DNA of 59,703 nucleotides from Streptococcus sobrinus DSM 20742 = ATCC 33478 (GTDB taxonomy: Bacteria; Bacillota; Bacilli; Lactobacillales; Streptococcaceae), in the NCBI RefSeq assembly GCF_000686605.1, contig NZ_JMLC01000012.1, forward strand, positions 1 to 59,703, given 5' to 3'. The position numbers and the translations under genes were made by a program. Positions 1 to 6,668 of the stretch are shown piece by piece; within the stretch, counting starts at the first letter, position 1; each line of letters begins with the position of its first letter. Under the pieces are notes generated by a model. It searched no databases. It saw only the letters and a list, made by a program, of their open reading frames with translations, and was not told the origin of the DNA.

Positions 1-224
1 TGGCTTCTTTTAAACAGTTAACATGAGTTAACTCCTCTTATGCGGTATTAGCTATCGTTTCCAATAGTTATCCCCCGCTATCAGGCAGGTTACCTACGCG
101 TTACTCACCCGTTCGCGACTCATTAGTAACACTGGAGCAAGTCCGGTGTTACCAATGCGTTCCACTTGCATGTATTAGGCACGCCGCCAGCGTTCGTCCT
201 GAGCCAGGATCAAACTCTCATTTA
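1..224 (-). rRNA. 16S ribosomal RNA, 5' end only
   Basis: The minus strand carries the start of a bacterial 16S rRNA, including the universal primer site read as AGAGTTTGATCCTGGCTCAG. The molecule runs off the left edge of the window, so only about 220 nt of the 5' domain is visible. The mature 5' end is placed near 224 by analogy with other streptococcal 16S genes. Confidence 0.95.
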
Positions 225-269
225 ATCTTTACTCAATCCGTCTCTGACAGATTTATTGCTTTTTTGACA

Positions 270-324
270 GGTTAATTCCTTAACCCGCACGTCTTGGTTG
301 CTTCGCTATTCAGTTCTCAAAGGT
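270..324 (-). promoter_or_regulatory. rrn leader with boxA antitermination site
   Basis: Read on the minus strand, 324..309 gives ACCTTTGAGAACTGAA, the Firmicute rrn boxA where Nus factors assemble. It is followed by a short hairpin (GGTTAA-GGAA-TTAACC, 285..270) before the 16S. This is the usual transcribed leader between the rrn promoters and 16S. Confidence 0.75.
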
Positions 325-354
325 CTTTGTGCTTTTCTTAAAAGCAACTTTTAT

Positions 355-383
355 AGTTTACTATCTTTTTAAACACTTGTCAA
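355..383 (-). promoter_or_regulatory. rrn promoter P2 (sigma-A)
   Basis: The minus strand shows TTGACA (383..378), a 17-bp spacer and TAAACT (360..355). It is the proximal of two tandem promoters for the rRNA operon. Confidence 0.8.
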
Positions 384-440
384 CAATTTTGAAAAAAATT
401 CGTAAACTATTTTCTTTTGCTTTAATTTTTCAGCTTTTTA

Positions 441-469
441 AGTTTAACATCTACTAATTCGACTGTCAA
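441..469 (-). promoter_or_regulatory. rrn promoter P1 (sigma-A)
   Basis: The minus strand shows TTGACA (469..464), a 17-bp spacer and TAAACT (446..441), the same architecture as P2. The mobile element ends 16 bp upstream of this -35 box, so P1 is the promoter that guided the insertion. Confidence 0.8.
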
Positions 470-476
470 TAGAATT

Positions 477-485
477 ACAAAAAAC
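477..485. repeat. Target site duplication, left copy
   Basis: ACAAAAAAC, identical to the copy at 42219-42227. Nine bases of target were duplicated when the element inserted. Before insertion this was the T-tract of the hpf terminator, read on the minus strand. Confidence 0.92.
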
Positions 486-508
486 GTATGTGGAAAAATT
501 TTTTAGAA
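486..508 (+). repeat. Left terminal inverted repeat
   Basis: It begins GTATGTGG and ends TTTTTTAGAA. It matches the right end (minus strand from 42218) at 19 of 23 positions and abuts the 9-bp target duplication. It should be the transposase binding and cleavage site. Confidence 0.85.
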
Positions 509-584
509 AGCATCTGATAACCCTGAAAAGAGGCTCTTTTTAACCGAGACATAAAAAACTGAACAAATTTTACTTCGCCCAGTC

Positions 585-613
585 TTGACATTCAAAAGGT
601 TATCCTTTAAAAT
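585..613 (+). promoter_or_regulatory. Strong promoter for the left-end antisense RNA
   Basis: TTGACA (585-590), a 17-bp spacer and TAAAAT (608-613) on the plus strand, opposite to every gene of the element. It directs a short transcript that ends at the hairpin at 658-685. Confidence 0.75.
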
Positions 614-619
614 ATATTA

Positions 620-685
620 GACTGAGCAAGGCAGGAGTTGAAGTGATCTTGCTCGGTGAGCGGTGGTTCCAGCCATCGCTCTTTT
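620..685 (+). ncRNA. Putative 66-nt countertranscript RNA
   Basis: A near-consensus promoter is followed by two stem-loops. The first pairs GAGCAAG (624-630) with CTTGCTC (648-654). The second is GAGCGGTGG pairing with CCATCGCTC and is followed by TTTTT, an intrinsic terminator. There is no open frame of note on this strand. The RNA is fully antisense to the 5' part of the transcript that starts at the outward promoter at 706-734. This layout resembles plasmid copy-control RNAs, or the antitoxin RNA of a type I toxin pair. Its role is inferred. Confidence 0.6.
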
Positions 686-705
686 TATTCATTTAATATA
701 GGTAT

Positions 706-734
706 ATTATAGCATACCATCCGCACTATAGCAA
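706..734 (-). promoter_or_regulatory. Outward-facing promoter at the left end
   Basis: The minus strand shows TTGCTA (734..729), a 17-bp spacer and an extended -10, TGCTATAAT (714..706). Transcription would start near 699, pass over the antisense RNA region and leave the element through its left end. In the integrated state that leads into the rrn promoters; in a circular form it leads into the rep operon from the right end. Confidence 0.7.
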
Positions 735-786
735 GTTTTTTTAAGCACTTTTTATAAAACTTTTACAGCAGATTATAAACTTATTT

Positions 787-2124
787 CTACCGTTTTGCAA
801 GGTTAGTTTTTAAACCAGGCAGGTGACTTTTTCTTCTACCATCAAGGGGCTGATACTGCTTACTAAGCCGACGTTGACGGGCAATGATGTCCCCTGGTGT
901 TTCAAGCTCTTTAGCAATTAGTTGCTTGTAGTCTGTCCTCCAGTCACCAAAGAATAGCTCTTCAAGGCTATTCTCATAAGTCAGAACTATTAACTGGCTC
1001 ATAGTTTTTAATCCTCTTTGAGTCCAGTACATTCCCCGCTTTTTCATGCGATAAGTAATCTTTCGATGCTGGCTTTCCATAATCCCAATACCTGCTGGTT
1101 CTAACCCTCTTAACTTAGCTGGTTTGGTATATCTAAACCGACTGAGAAAGCGGGACTTGAAATTCTCAAAGTCCTCCTGCTCCTTTTCATCTGTAATCAT
1201 AGACTCAACGGTGTCTAAGACAACTTTCAGTTTATGTCTGTTATGACTCTTTACAGCAGTAAAAGCCTGCTCTTGCAAGTCTTCAGGATAATTCCTAAAG
1301 AAGGCCCGTAACTCTTTATGCACGTGATAGGCATCCCAAAAATGTTCATGATGAATGATGCCAAGAGCCCTGGAAATTTCATCAAAGACTTGAGGGGTAT
1401 AGCCAACACCACAATCCGAGTTGGTAATGAGCAAGGTCGTGTCCTTAATCTCATAGGTATTATAGAGATAATCCAGCAGTTCCCTTCTCGCTAATCTATG
1501 GCTAGGAGAAACAAACTCTTTCTTATCCATCAGCTGGAAACGTTTAGGCTCTATCTGCTGACTGCCTGTATGGACGACAAAGTGAGTCAAATCTGTATTT
1601 CGTTTCTCAGGGTCCCCTGACTTGGTTTTAATCATGGCTCCATCACCTTCAATGTAAATAACATCAACCGGCTTCTTTTGAGGCTGGTTGTTTTCATTGA
1701 AAAAGCGATAATCCTTCTTTTCATCCAGCAACTTTTCTGCTAACTTAGTAGCCTTAACAACTGTCGGTTTCGTAATCGTCACCTGGTAAAGTAAATCAAT
1801 GACCTGGACCACTTTATCATAGGGCATCATGGTAGAGAGCTTGGCGATCTGATAGAGAAATTCATAAGAGTACCTAGAGTTTTTAGTCAAACCTAGCATG
1901 TCATCAACTGGAACAGCCCACTCCTTCCCTCTTTTCCAGCGTTTACGACTGAAACTAATCTCACCAAAGGTAAAGATGACCGTCCGCTCCATTGAGTGAA
2001 CACAGCTATAGCCTCTAGCTCGCATACTAGAAGCGACCTGGTCATCATACTTAGCCAACCAGGCTCTAAAGTCCTCTTTTGTCGTCTCTGCATAGCTGGC
2101 CTTGAGTGAACTTTCATCAATCAT
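787..2124 (-). CDS. DDE transposase, TnGBS/ISLre2-related (Mutator superfamily)
   Basis: This 445-aa protein moves the whole element by DDE transposition. The likely catalytic triad is D161 (YIEGDG), D237 (TNSDCGVGY) and E350 (GIMESQ), with an N-terminal DNA-binding part that should recognise the terminal repeats. The start is placed at 2124 because AAAGGGG lies seven bases upstream and the promoter at 2154-2183 would start transcripts near 2147; a longer in-frame start at 2196 lies upstream of that promoter. It is the last gene before the left end. The frame is intact, so the element may still be mobile. Confidence 0.9.
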   Translation of the reverse strand: MIDESSLKASYAETTKEDFRAWLAKYDDQVASSMRARGYSCVHSMERTVIFTFGEISFSRKRWKRGKEWAVPVDDMLGLTKNSRYSYEFLYQIAKLSTMMPYDKVVQVIDLLYQVTITKPTVVKATKLAEKLLDEKKDYRFFNENNQPQKKPVDVIYIEGDGAMIKTKSGDPEKRNTDLTHFVVHTGSQQIEPKRFQLMDKKEFVSPSHRLARRELLDYLYNTYEIKDTTLLITNSDCGVGYTPQVFDEISRALGIIHHEHFWDAYHVHKELRAFFRNYPEDLQEQAFTAVKSHNRHKLKVVLDTVESMITDEKEQEDFENFKSRFLSRFRYTKPAKLRGLEPAGIGIMESQHRKITYRMKKRGMYWTQRGLKTMSQLIVLTYENSLEELFFGDWRTDYKQLIAKELETPGDIIARQRRLSKQYQPLDGRRKSHLPGLKTNLAKR

Positions 2125-2153
2125 ACTAAACCCCTTTACTATTTTTGTTGGGT

Positions 2154-2183
2154 ATTGTACCAAGAGGAAGAACGGACACGCAA
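2154..2183 (-). promoter_or_regulatory. Transposase promoter
   Basis: The minus strand shows TTGCGT (2183..2178), an 18-bp spacer and TACAAT (2159..2154). The leader is about 23 nt and contains the AAAGGGG ribosome binding site. Confidence 0.6.
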
Positions 2184-2196
2184 CTATTTTGCCCAA

Positions 2197-2223
2197 GAAA
2201 AAAGGCCTGAGTATCTCAGAACC
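2197..2223 (-). terminator. Terminator after the 116-aa membrane protein gene
   Basis: On the minus strand GGTTCTGAG pairs with CTCAGGCC and is followed by TTTTTT. It separates the par region from the transposase promoter. Confidence 0.7.
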
Positions 2224-2229
2224 TCATAT

Positions 2230-2580
2230 CTATTTATTCGTAATACTTTTTAAAAATCCTTGACGAATTTTTCTAAGAAGAGCCTTAGTCTTTTTAAAGC
2301 TGTACTCCTCTCTCCAGAGGAAGAAACCTTCCAAGGCCAAAATCCCTACCAAGACCCAATTAAGAGCTGTTACTGCAGTTTGAAACCTTGTAAAGAACAG
2401 ATAGCTCAACCAGCAGACCGTGAAGATAAAGCCCCCACTCGGCCAAAATCTCAACAACAGCAAGGCTAAAACCAGGCACATCATCTGGTCAATTCCAAAG
2501 GCAGCTATTCCCCAATTCCAGCCAAATAGAATGAAGAAAATAAATGATAGCCAATAAATTCCTCTTAAGATATAAAACAT
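2230..2580 (-). CDS. Small membrane protein, function unknown
   Basis: A 116-aa protein with four or five hydrophobic segments and a basic C-terminus (KKTKALLRKIRQGFLK), so the tail probably faces the cytoplasm. GGAGGTT precedes the start. It lies downstream of the ParB-like gene and ends at a terminator, which suggests the par genes, this gene and nothing else share the unit. I do not recognise a family. A role in partition, surface exclusion or toxicity cannot be told apart from sequence. Confidence 0.65.
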   Translation of the reverse strand: MFYILRGIYWLSFIFFILFGWNWGIAAFGIDQMMCLVLALLLLRFWPSGGFIFTVCWLSYLFFTRFQTAVTALNWVLVGILALEGFFLWREEYSFKKTKALLRKIRQGFLKSITNK

Positions 2581-2647
2581 GGGGAACCTCCTACATTCTG
2601 ATAATTATTTTAATCACTATTTTTATTAGGATTAAAACTTAGTCTCT

Positions 2648-2872
2648 TTAGTCATTATCTAGGTCATAATTTTCAATCCAATGATCCAGATAGGTAGCCG
2701 CAGCAGTATATCCAGCTTTAGCTGCCATCTTGTCTAACTTATCCCGATTAGCTGGCTTTAACGTGAACGAATAAGGCTTGGTACTTCTTCCTTTTGGACG
2801 ACCAACCTTTCGCTTAGCTGGCGAAAGTTGTTCATTTAAGGCCGCCTGTAATTTTTCTTTTCTACTGACCAC
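2648..2872 (-). CDS. Small DNA-binding protein, ParB/ParR-like partner of ParA
   Basis: A 74-aa basic protein with an AT-hook-like VGRPKGR motif followed by a segment resembling a ribbon-helix-helix fold (PYSFTLKPANRDKLDKMA). The GTG start at 2872 is chosen because GGAGG lies six bases upstream and the promoter at 2902-2930 places the transcript start near 2895; the longer frame starting at 2911 would begin upstream of that. Lying directly after parA, it is probably the centromere-binding and autoregulating half of the partition system. The palindromic operator shared by four promoters of the element is its most likely target, by inference. Confidence 0.7.
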   Translation of the reverse strand: MVSRKEKLQAALNEQLSPAKRKVGRPKGRSTKPYSFTLKPANRDKLDKMAAKAGYTAAATYLDHWIENYDLDND

Positions 2873-2901
2873 TGTCAACCTCCAAAATACTTGATAGCCA
2901 T

Positions 2902-2952
2902 ATTGTAGCAAATCTATTGTTTTTAATCAATATTAAAATAGATATTTTAATC
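2902..2952 (-). promoter_or_regulatory. Promoter with shared palindromic operator (ParB-like gene)
   Basis: The minus strand shows TTGATT (2930..2925), a 17-bp spacer and TACAAT (2907..2902). Overlapping and upstream of the -35 lies TTTTAATATTGATTAAAA, the operator also found before parA, the lipoprotein gene and the 99-aa gene at 29011. Confidence 0.7.
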
Positions 2953-2953
2953 C

Positions 2954-3784
2954 CTACTCTAAATCAAGTTTTAAAACCTTAAAGATAGATCTCAAGGTCT
3001 TCTTCAGCTGAACAAAGAAAGCTCGATGCTCGCTAAACATCTTAGGATCGTCCATCATATCCACAATAGTCCAATCTCTTGTATCCTGGTTAAACAGTTC
3101 CTTTTCAGGGATCTGACCAAGAACACTAGGGTCATCTTTCAATTCCGCTAGAAGTTCTTTTGACTTCTTCTTAGACTTAGAAATCTTATTAAGAATAAAG
3201 TAGGACTCTGCTTGAATCAAAGACTCTCTACTTGGTCGCATGATTTCTTCCTTGCGGTAGGCTTCAAGTCGGAGCTCTAAGTTAGCTTTCCCTTCAGCTG
3301 AGAAGTCCTTTCCTGGAGCAACAGGAGTCAAAGTGACATCACTAACGGCAATGGCATTCTTTGTGATAATGCCAAAGTCGGGGTGAGTGTCAATAAGAAT
3401 GACATCATATTGTGCCAGATTCAATTCTTCACAATGTTCACTCAGCCAGTCGTAAAAAATAGTATTCTGATTAGACTTAGTCGCTAGACTAGCTTCGACT
3501 TCATCCAGTCGCATAGACCCAGGGATAAGGTCGATATTAGTAGAGACAGGAACAATCTCAACCGAGCCAACTCCTGTAAAAATATTAGCTACAGTACCAG
3601 TATTCTGATAGACATCAAAATAATGAGAGAGGTTACATTGGCTATCCAAATCTACCAAGAGAACCTTCAATTTAAAAGCGGCTAGGCGAGTAGCACAAAG
3701 TAGGGTAATGGTTGTTTTTCCATCACCGCCTTTTAGGGCGATTTCACTCATAGTCTTTGGCCATGGATGACGTAAAACTGGCAT
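2954..3784 (-). CDS. parA: ParA-family partition ATPase
   Basis: This 276-aa Walker-type ATPase should distribute the circular form of the element at cell division. The deviant Walker A motif KGGDGKTT lies at residues 18-25; VLLVDLDSQCNLSHYF and DVILIDTHPDFG supply the A' and B motifs. AAAGGAGG precedes the start with good spacing. The first 11 residues before MSEIALKGG are unusual but are supported by this ribosome binding site. It is followed by the small ParB-like gene, which has its own promoter. A partition system fits an element that replicates before re-inserting. Confidence 0.9.
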   Translation of the reverse strand: MPVLRHPWPKTMSEIALKGGDGKTTITLLCATRLAAFKLKVLLVDLDSQCNLSHYFDVYQNTGTVANIFTGVGSVEIVPVSTNIDLIPGSMRLDEVEASLATKSNQNTIFYDWLSEHCEELNLAQYDVILIDTHPDFGIITKNAIAVSDVTLTPVAPGKDFSAEGKANLELRLEAYRKEEIMRPSRESLIQAESYFILNKISKSKKKSKELLAELKDDPSVLGQIPEKELFNQDTRDWTIVDMMDDPKMFSEHRAFFVQLKKTLRSIFKVLKLDLE

Positions 3785-3812
3785 AAGTTGCCTCCTTTGA
3801 TTTTATAGTCTT

Positions 3813-3850
3813 ATTTTACCACACCTTTTTATTTTTATCAATATTAAAAT
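3813..3850 (-). promoter_or_regulatory. parA promoter with shared operator
   Basis: The minus strand shows TTGATA (3841..3836), a 17-bp spacer and TAAAAT (3818..3813). The sequence ATTTTAATATTGAT covers the -35, as in the three sister promoters. More AT-rich sequence up to about 3890 could hold further binding sites or a centromere. Confidence 0.65.
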
Positions 3851-3892
3851 ACATATTTATATAATGTTTTTTATATTGTTTTTAATAACGAT

Positions 3893-3920
3893 AAAAAGGT
3901 AGTTACCAAGTAACTACCTT
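3893..3920 (-). terminator. Terminator of the first transfer operon
   Basis: A perfect 10-bp stem (AGGTAGTTAC pairing with GTAACTACCT, 3897-3906 and 3910-3919) is followed by TTTTT on the minus strand. It closes the operon that starts at the class II promoter near 9634. Confidence 0.85.
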
Positions 3921-3926
3921 AGTGAA

Positions 3927-4505
3927 TTAGCCATAGGTCCCACCTAAATGACTTCCTCCCAAATGTTGAGAGAATTGAAGCTGGTCAACATCAAGATTGA
4001 AATTACCAGCGTAATAAAAGTTATCTTCCCCCGATTTTGTAAACGTACAGATAAACTGAACAACATCCTTGTTATCTGATTTTGATACTTCGACAGAAGA
4101 TAACTGATAACCATTAACTTTTATAACCATGGCTAGCTGAGAAAGCTGACCCCCATGGGTAAAGCTAAGATGGTGATCATAAGAGGCTTCAACCTTTGAG
4201 AGATTTTGAGCTGTTGAAATATAGTCAACCGCATCCTTAATTGCCACCTGACATTTCTGGGCTTTATCCTCAGAAACCTTTTGGTAGGGATGTTCCAGCT
4301 TATTCTTAAGCTTTAGATGGTTTCGCTCATTCTTGGTCAGTCCCTTCATTGATTCATCTGACGAACTTGTCTGACTTGTCCGTGCTTGGTGAGGCTTATC
4401 AGACGGTTTCTGGCGAACGGCCACAATAATGATTAAAGCTCCAACAATGATACAAAGGGCTCCAATAATGATAGGGGTCAGCATTTTCTTTTGTTTTCCT
4501 TCCAT
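3927..4505 (-). CDS. Membrane-anchored extracellular protein of the transfer operon
   Basis: A 192-aa protein with a short basic N-terminus, one membrane segment (about residues 9-29), then a Ser/Thr linker and a soluble outer domain of about 130 residues. It is the last gene of the VirB3/VirB4/VirB1 operon. No family is recognised. Position and topology suggest a cell-surface component of the conjugation machine or a partner of the upstream wall hydrolase. Confidence 0.65.
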   Translation of the reverse strand: MEGKQKKMLTPIIIGALCIIVGALIIIVAVRQKPSDKPHQARTSQTSSSDESMKGLTKNERNHLKLKNKLEHPYQKVSEDKAQKCQVAIKDAVDYISTAQNLSKVEASYDHHLSFTHGGQLSQLAMVIKVNGYQLSSVEVSKSDNKDVVQFICTFTKSGEDNFYYAGNFNLDVDQLQFSQHLGGSHLGGTYG

Positions 4506-4519
4506 ATTTTTTCTGTCCT

Positions 4520-6370
4520 TTACTGCTTAGACCATTTTGGTTCTTGCTTATCAGGATAAGCAAACTCATATTGGCCATTGTCTAAGTCCGATTTACTAAT
4601 AATCCGATAATTCCAGGTATCAACTTGGCCATATTGGCTGCCTGAGAGAGGGCTATTTTGTTCAATGATGAGAATAGAACCGTCATCAAAGACATGAGAG
4701 ACAATCCCTGTATGACCAGCTCCAGCTCCTCCCGTTGGAGTTGAGAAGATAGCTCCAGCCTTAGGGGTCTTCTTAACCTGATTTTTAAAAATAGTGCTAG
4801 CCCAAGTTTTAGCCTGATTGGCCCCTGAACCCGAAGAAACAACACCTTGATGTCCCCAAATCAAATTACCGAGACTTTGACTCAAGTCAACACATTGCCC
4901 CCTATGTTCTTGCCAGTTATCAGGGCCACCATATTTCAGACCCAAAGCTTCAGGGTCATGAATATAAGGTTTCAAGCTACTTGGAGCATCAGAAGGTTTA
5001 TAGCCCCATTCCTTGGCATCTGTTGGTACTTTACCTCCTTTATCTGAAGAGGAACCACTGCCGTCTGAGGAAGAGCTACTGTCATCATCATCTGTACTAC
5101 AATTAGCAAGGCCTGAGCTACCAGCGTTCTTCAGTCGATAGATATAAACCGTTCCGTGATCAGAGGTCACTTTTGACTTATAGTCCTTGTAGTTATTCTT
5201 TTGGATACCATTATTAGAAGCAGAACAATGGATCATCTCTTTATCGTCGAGGAAGAGACCCGTGTGGCCATCTCCTCCACCGCTACCACCTTTAGTCCCC
5301 CAAATAAAGACATCTCCTTCTTGACGATCCTTGGTGTCATCATTTGAGGACCACTTGCCTTCATAGACCTTCTCGTAGCCATTACTAATCAGCCAATCGT
5401 GCTCGGTCTCGGTTGAAACTGGAGCATTACCGCTGGTCTTAGAAGCCCCATTAGCCGTTAGTGCATAGTAGAGTGATGAAGAACAATCATAGGAGTTTGG
5501 GCCTGTCCTAGCGGACATAGAATAGGTAACCTTGCCAATCTTATCCTTATACCATTGTTCAGCTCCGCTAAAATCAACGCTGCTATCAGAATCACTACTA
5601 CCATCATCTGAACTATCAGAAGAAGAACTTCCACTATCGCTTTTAGATCCTGGATTTTTGACAGGCTTCTCTCCGTATTTCTTGATGGCTTCCTTGTCCA
5701 GCCATTCATACTTTTTCCCTAAGGAATCGTAAAGACTATCTAATTTACTTTGATAATCAGGTGCTTGGGCATAATGCCCCTCGACAACTGCCTTAATAAC
5801 AGAATGGCCATCTGTATTATTAATAGCTTTAGCGTAGTTAGAGTTGTTATAAAGAAACTCTGCTTTTCCTAAGATCCCAGCATCAAAGCTTTTGTAATAG
5901 GTATATACCCCAGGACCATCCCCAACAGTTGTCCCTGGTCCACTACCAGCTACAGCATCATCTCCATACTTTTTAATCGTGATAGGATAATCTGCCTTAG
6001 AGGTCCATTTGACACCCCCCATATTATGGGCCTGAGCAAAGGAAGGAACTGCTGAACTAAAGCTAGTCTCCTGCATACTTTGAGTGATAGAAAAAGTCGG
6101 GAGTACCCCAGCCTCTTTCCAGCTATCCATGTAGGCTTCTTTATGTTTCTTGACGAAATCATCCACAGAAGCATTAGCGGATGAAAGCGAATCATCAGCT
6201 GAAAAAACGCTGGAGCTGGTATCATCTGTATTACAGTTGGCTCCTGAGCCACCCACAGCTCCTGACACCGCCCCAAGGATAGAGACCACAAGAACTATAG
6301 CCACAAAGAGGCTACCAATAAAGGTACTAATAAAGAGCCACTTTCTTAGCTTTCGCATGGTTTCATACAT
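4520..6370 (-). CDS. VirB1-like multidomain peptidoglycan hydrolase
   Basis: A 616-aa wall-degrading enzyme that should open peptidoglycan for the mating channel. After a membrane segment (about 12-36) come three enzyme modules: a glucosaminidase-like domain (about 65-225, candidate catalytic E101 in SMQETSF); an amidase/NlpC-like domain (about 265-415, C296 in YDCSSS, H369); and a CHAP domain (about 478-605, C493 in GQCVD, H553 in GAGHTG). Low-complexity Ser/Asp linkers separate them. Having three hydrolase modules is more than the usual one or two in Gram-positive VirB1-like proteins. It sits between a small membrane protein and the 192-aa surface protein. Confidence 0.88.
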   Translation of the reverse strand: MYETMRKLRKWLFISTFIGSLFVAIVLVVSILGAVSGAVGGSGANCNTDDTSSSVFSADDSLSSANASVDDFVKKHKEAYMDSWKEAGVLPTFSITQSMQETSFSSAVPSFAQAHNMGGVKWTSKADYPITIKKYGDDAVAGSGPGTTVGDGPGVYTYYKSFDAGILGKAEFLYNNSNYAKAINNTDGHSVIKAVVEGHYAQAPDYQSKLDSLYDSLGKKYEWLDKEAIKKYGEKPVKNPGSKSDSGSSSSDSSDDGSSDSDSSVDFSGAEQWYKDKIGKVTYSMSARTGPNSYDCSSSLYYALTANGASKTSGNAPVSTETEHDWLISNGYEKVYEGKWSSNDDTKDRQEGDVFIWGTKGGSGGGDGHTGLFLDDKEMIHCSASNNGIQKNNYKDYKSKVTSDHGTVYIYRLKNAGSSGLANCSTDDDDSSSSSDGSGSSSDKGGKVPTDAKEWGYKPSDAPSSLKPYIHDPEALGLKYGGPDNWQEHRGQCVDLSQSLGNLIWGHQGVVSSGSGANQAKTWASTIFKNQVKKTPKAGAIFSTPTGGAGAGHTGIVSHVFDDGSILIIEQNSPLSGSQYGQVDTWNYRIISKSDLDNGQYEFAYPDKQEPKWSKQ

Positions 6371-6382
6371 GGCTCCACCTCC

Positions 6383-6655
6383 TTACCAAAGGCCTGCCAT
6401 AGTCATAAATAATAAATAGAGCAATAAAAATGGAATACCAATCCAAATCCCCGCTATTTTAAGCGAGCGGATAAACTCTTGGTCTCGTTCTTCTTGAGCT
6501 CTGAGGCGTTCAGGATCGGACTCCCCTTCAGAGGAAAAGTATTCCTTTTGTCGTCTGCCCATTTCTTTACGAATGGTAACGTAATCATGAAACTTAGCTT
6601 TTCGTTTTTCAATGGGACCCATACCATAGTAAGGGTCATTTTTCCGTCTAAACAT
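6383..6655 (-). CDS. Small membrane protein of the transfer operon
   Basis: A 90-aa protein with a charged N-terminal two thirds and one C-terminal hydrophobic segment (about 68-88), so it is likely tail-anchored. It lies between the VirB4-like ATPase and the wall hydrolase with gaps of 12-13 bp, so it belongs to the same operon. No family is recognised. Confidence 0.7.
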   Translation of the reverse strand: MFRRKNDPYYGMGPIEKRKAKFHDYVTIRKEMGRRQKEYFSSEGESDPERLRAQEERDQEFIRSLKIAGIWIGIPFLLLYLLFMTMAGLW

Positions 6656-6668
6656 CCTTTATCCTTTC

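Noticed and set aside
600..692. A 30-codon minus-strand frame (MNKKSDGWNHRS...) over the antisense RNA region
   Set aside because: It has no ribosome binding site, begins about 7 nt after the predicted transcript start, and its codons simply follow the RNA stem sequences.
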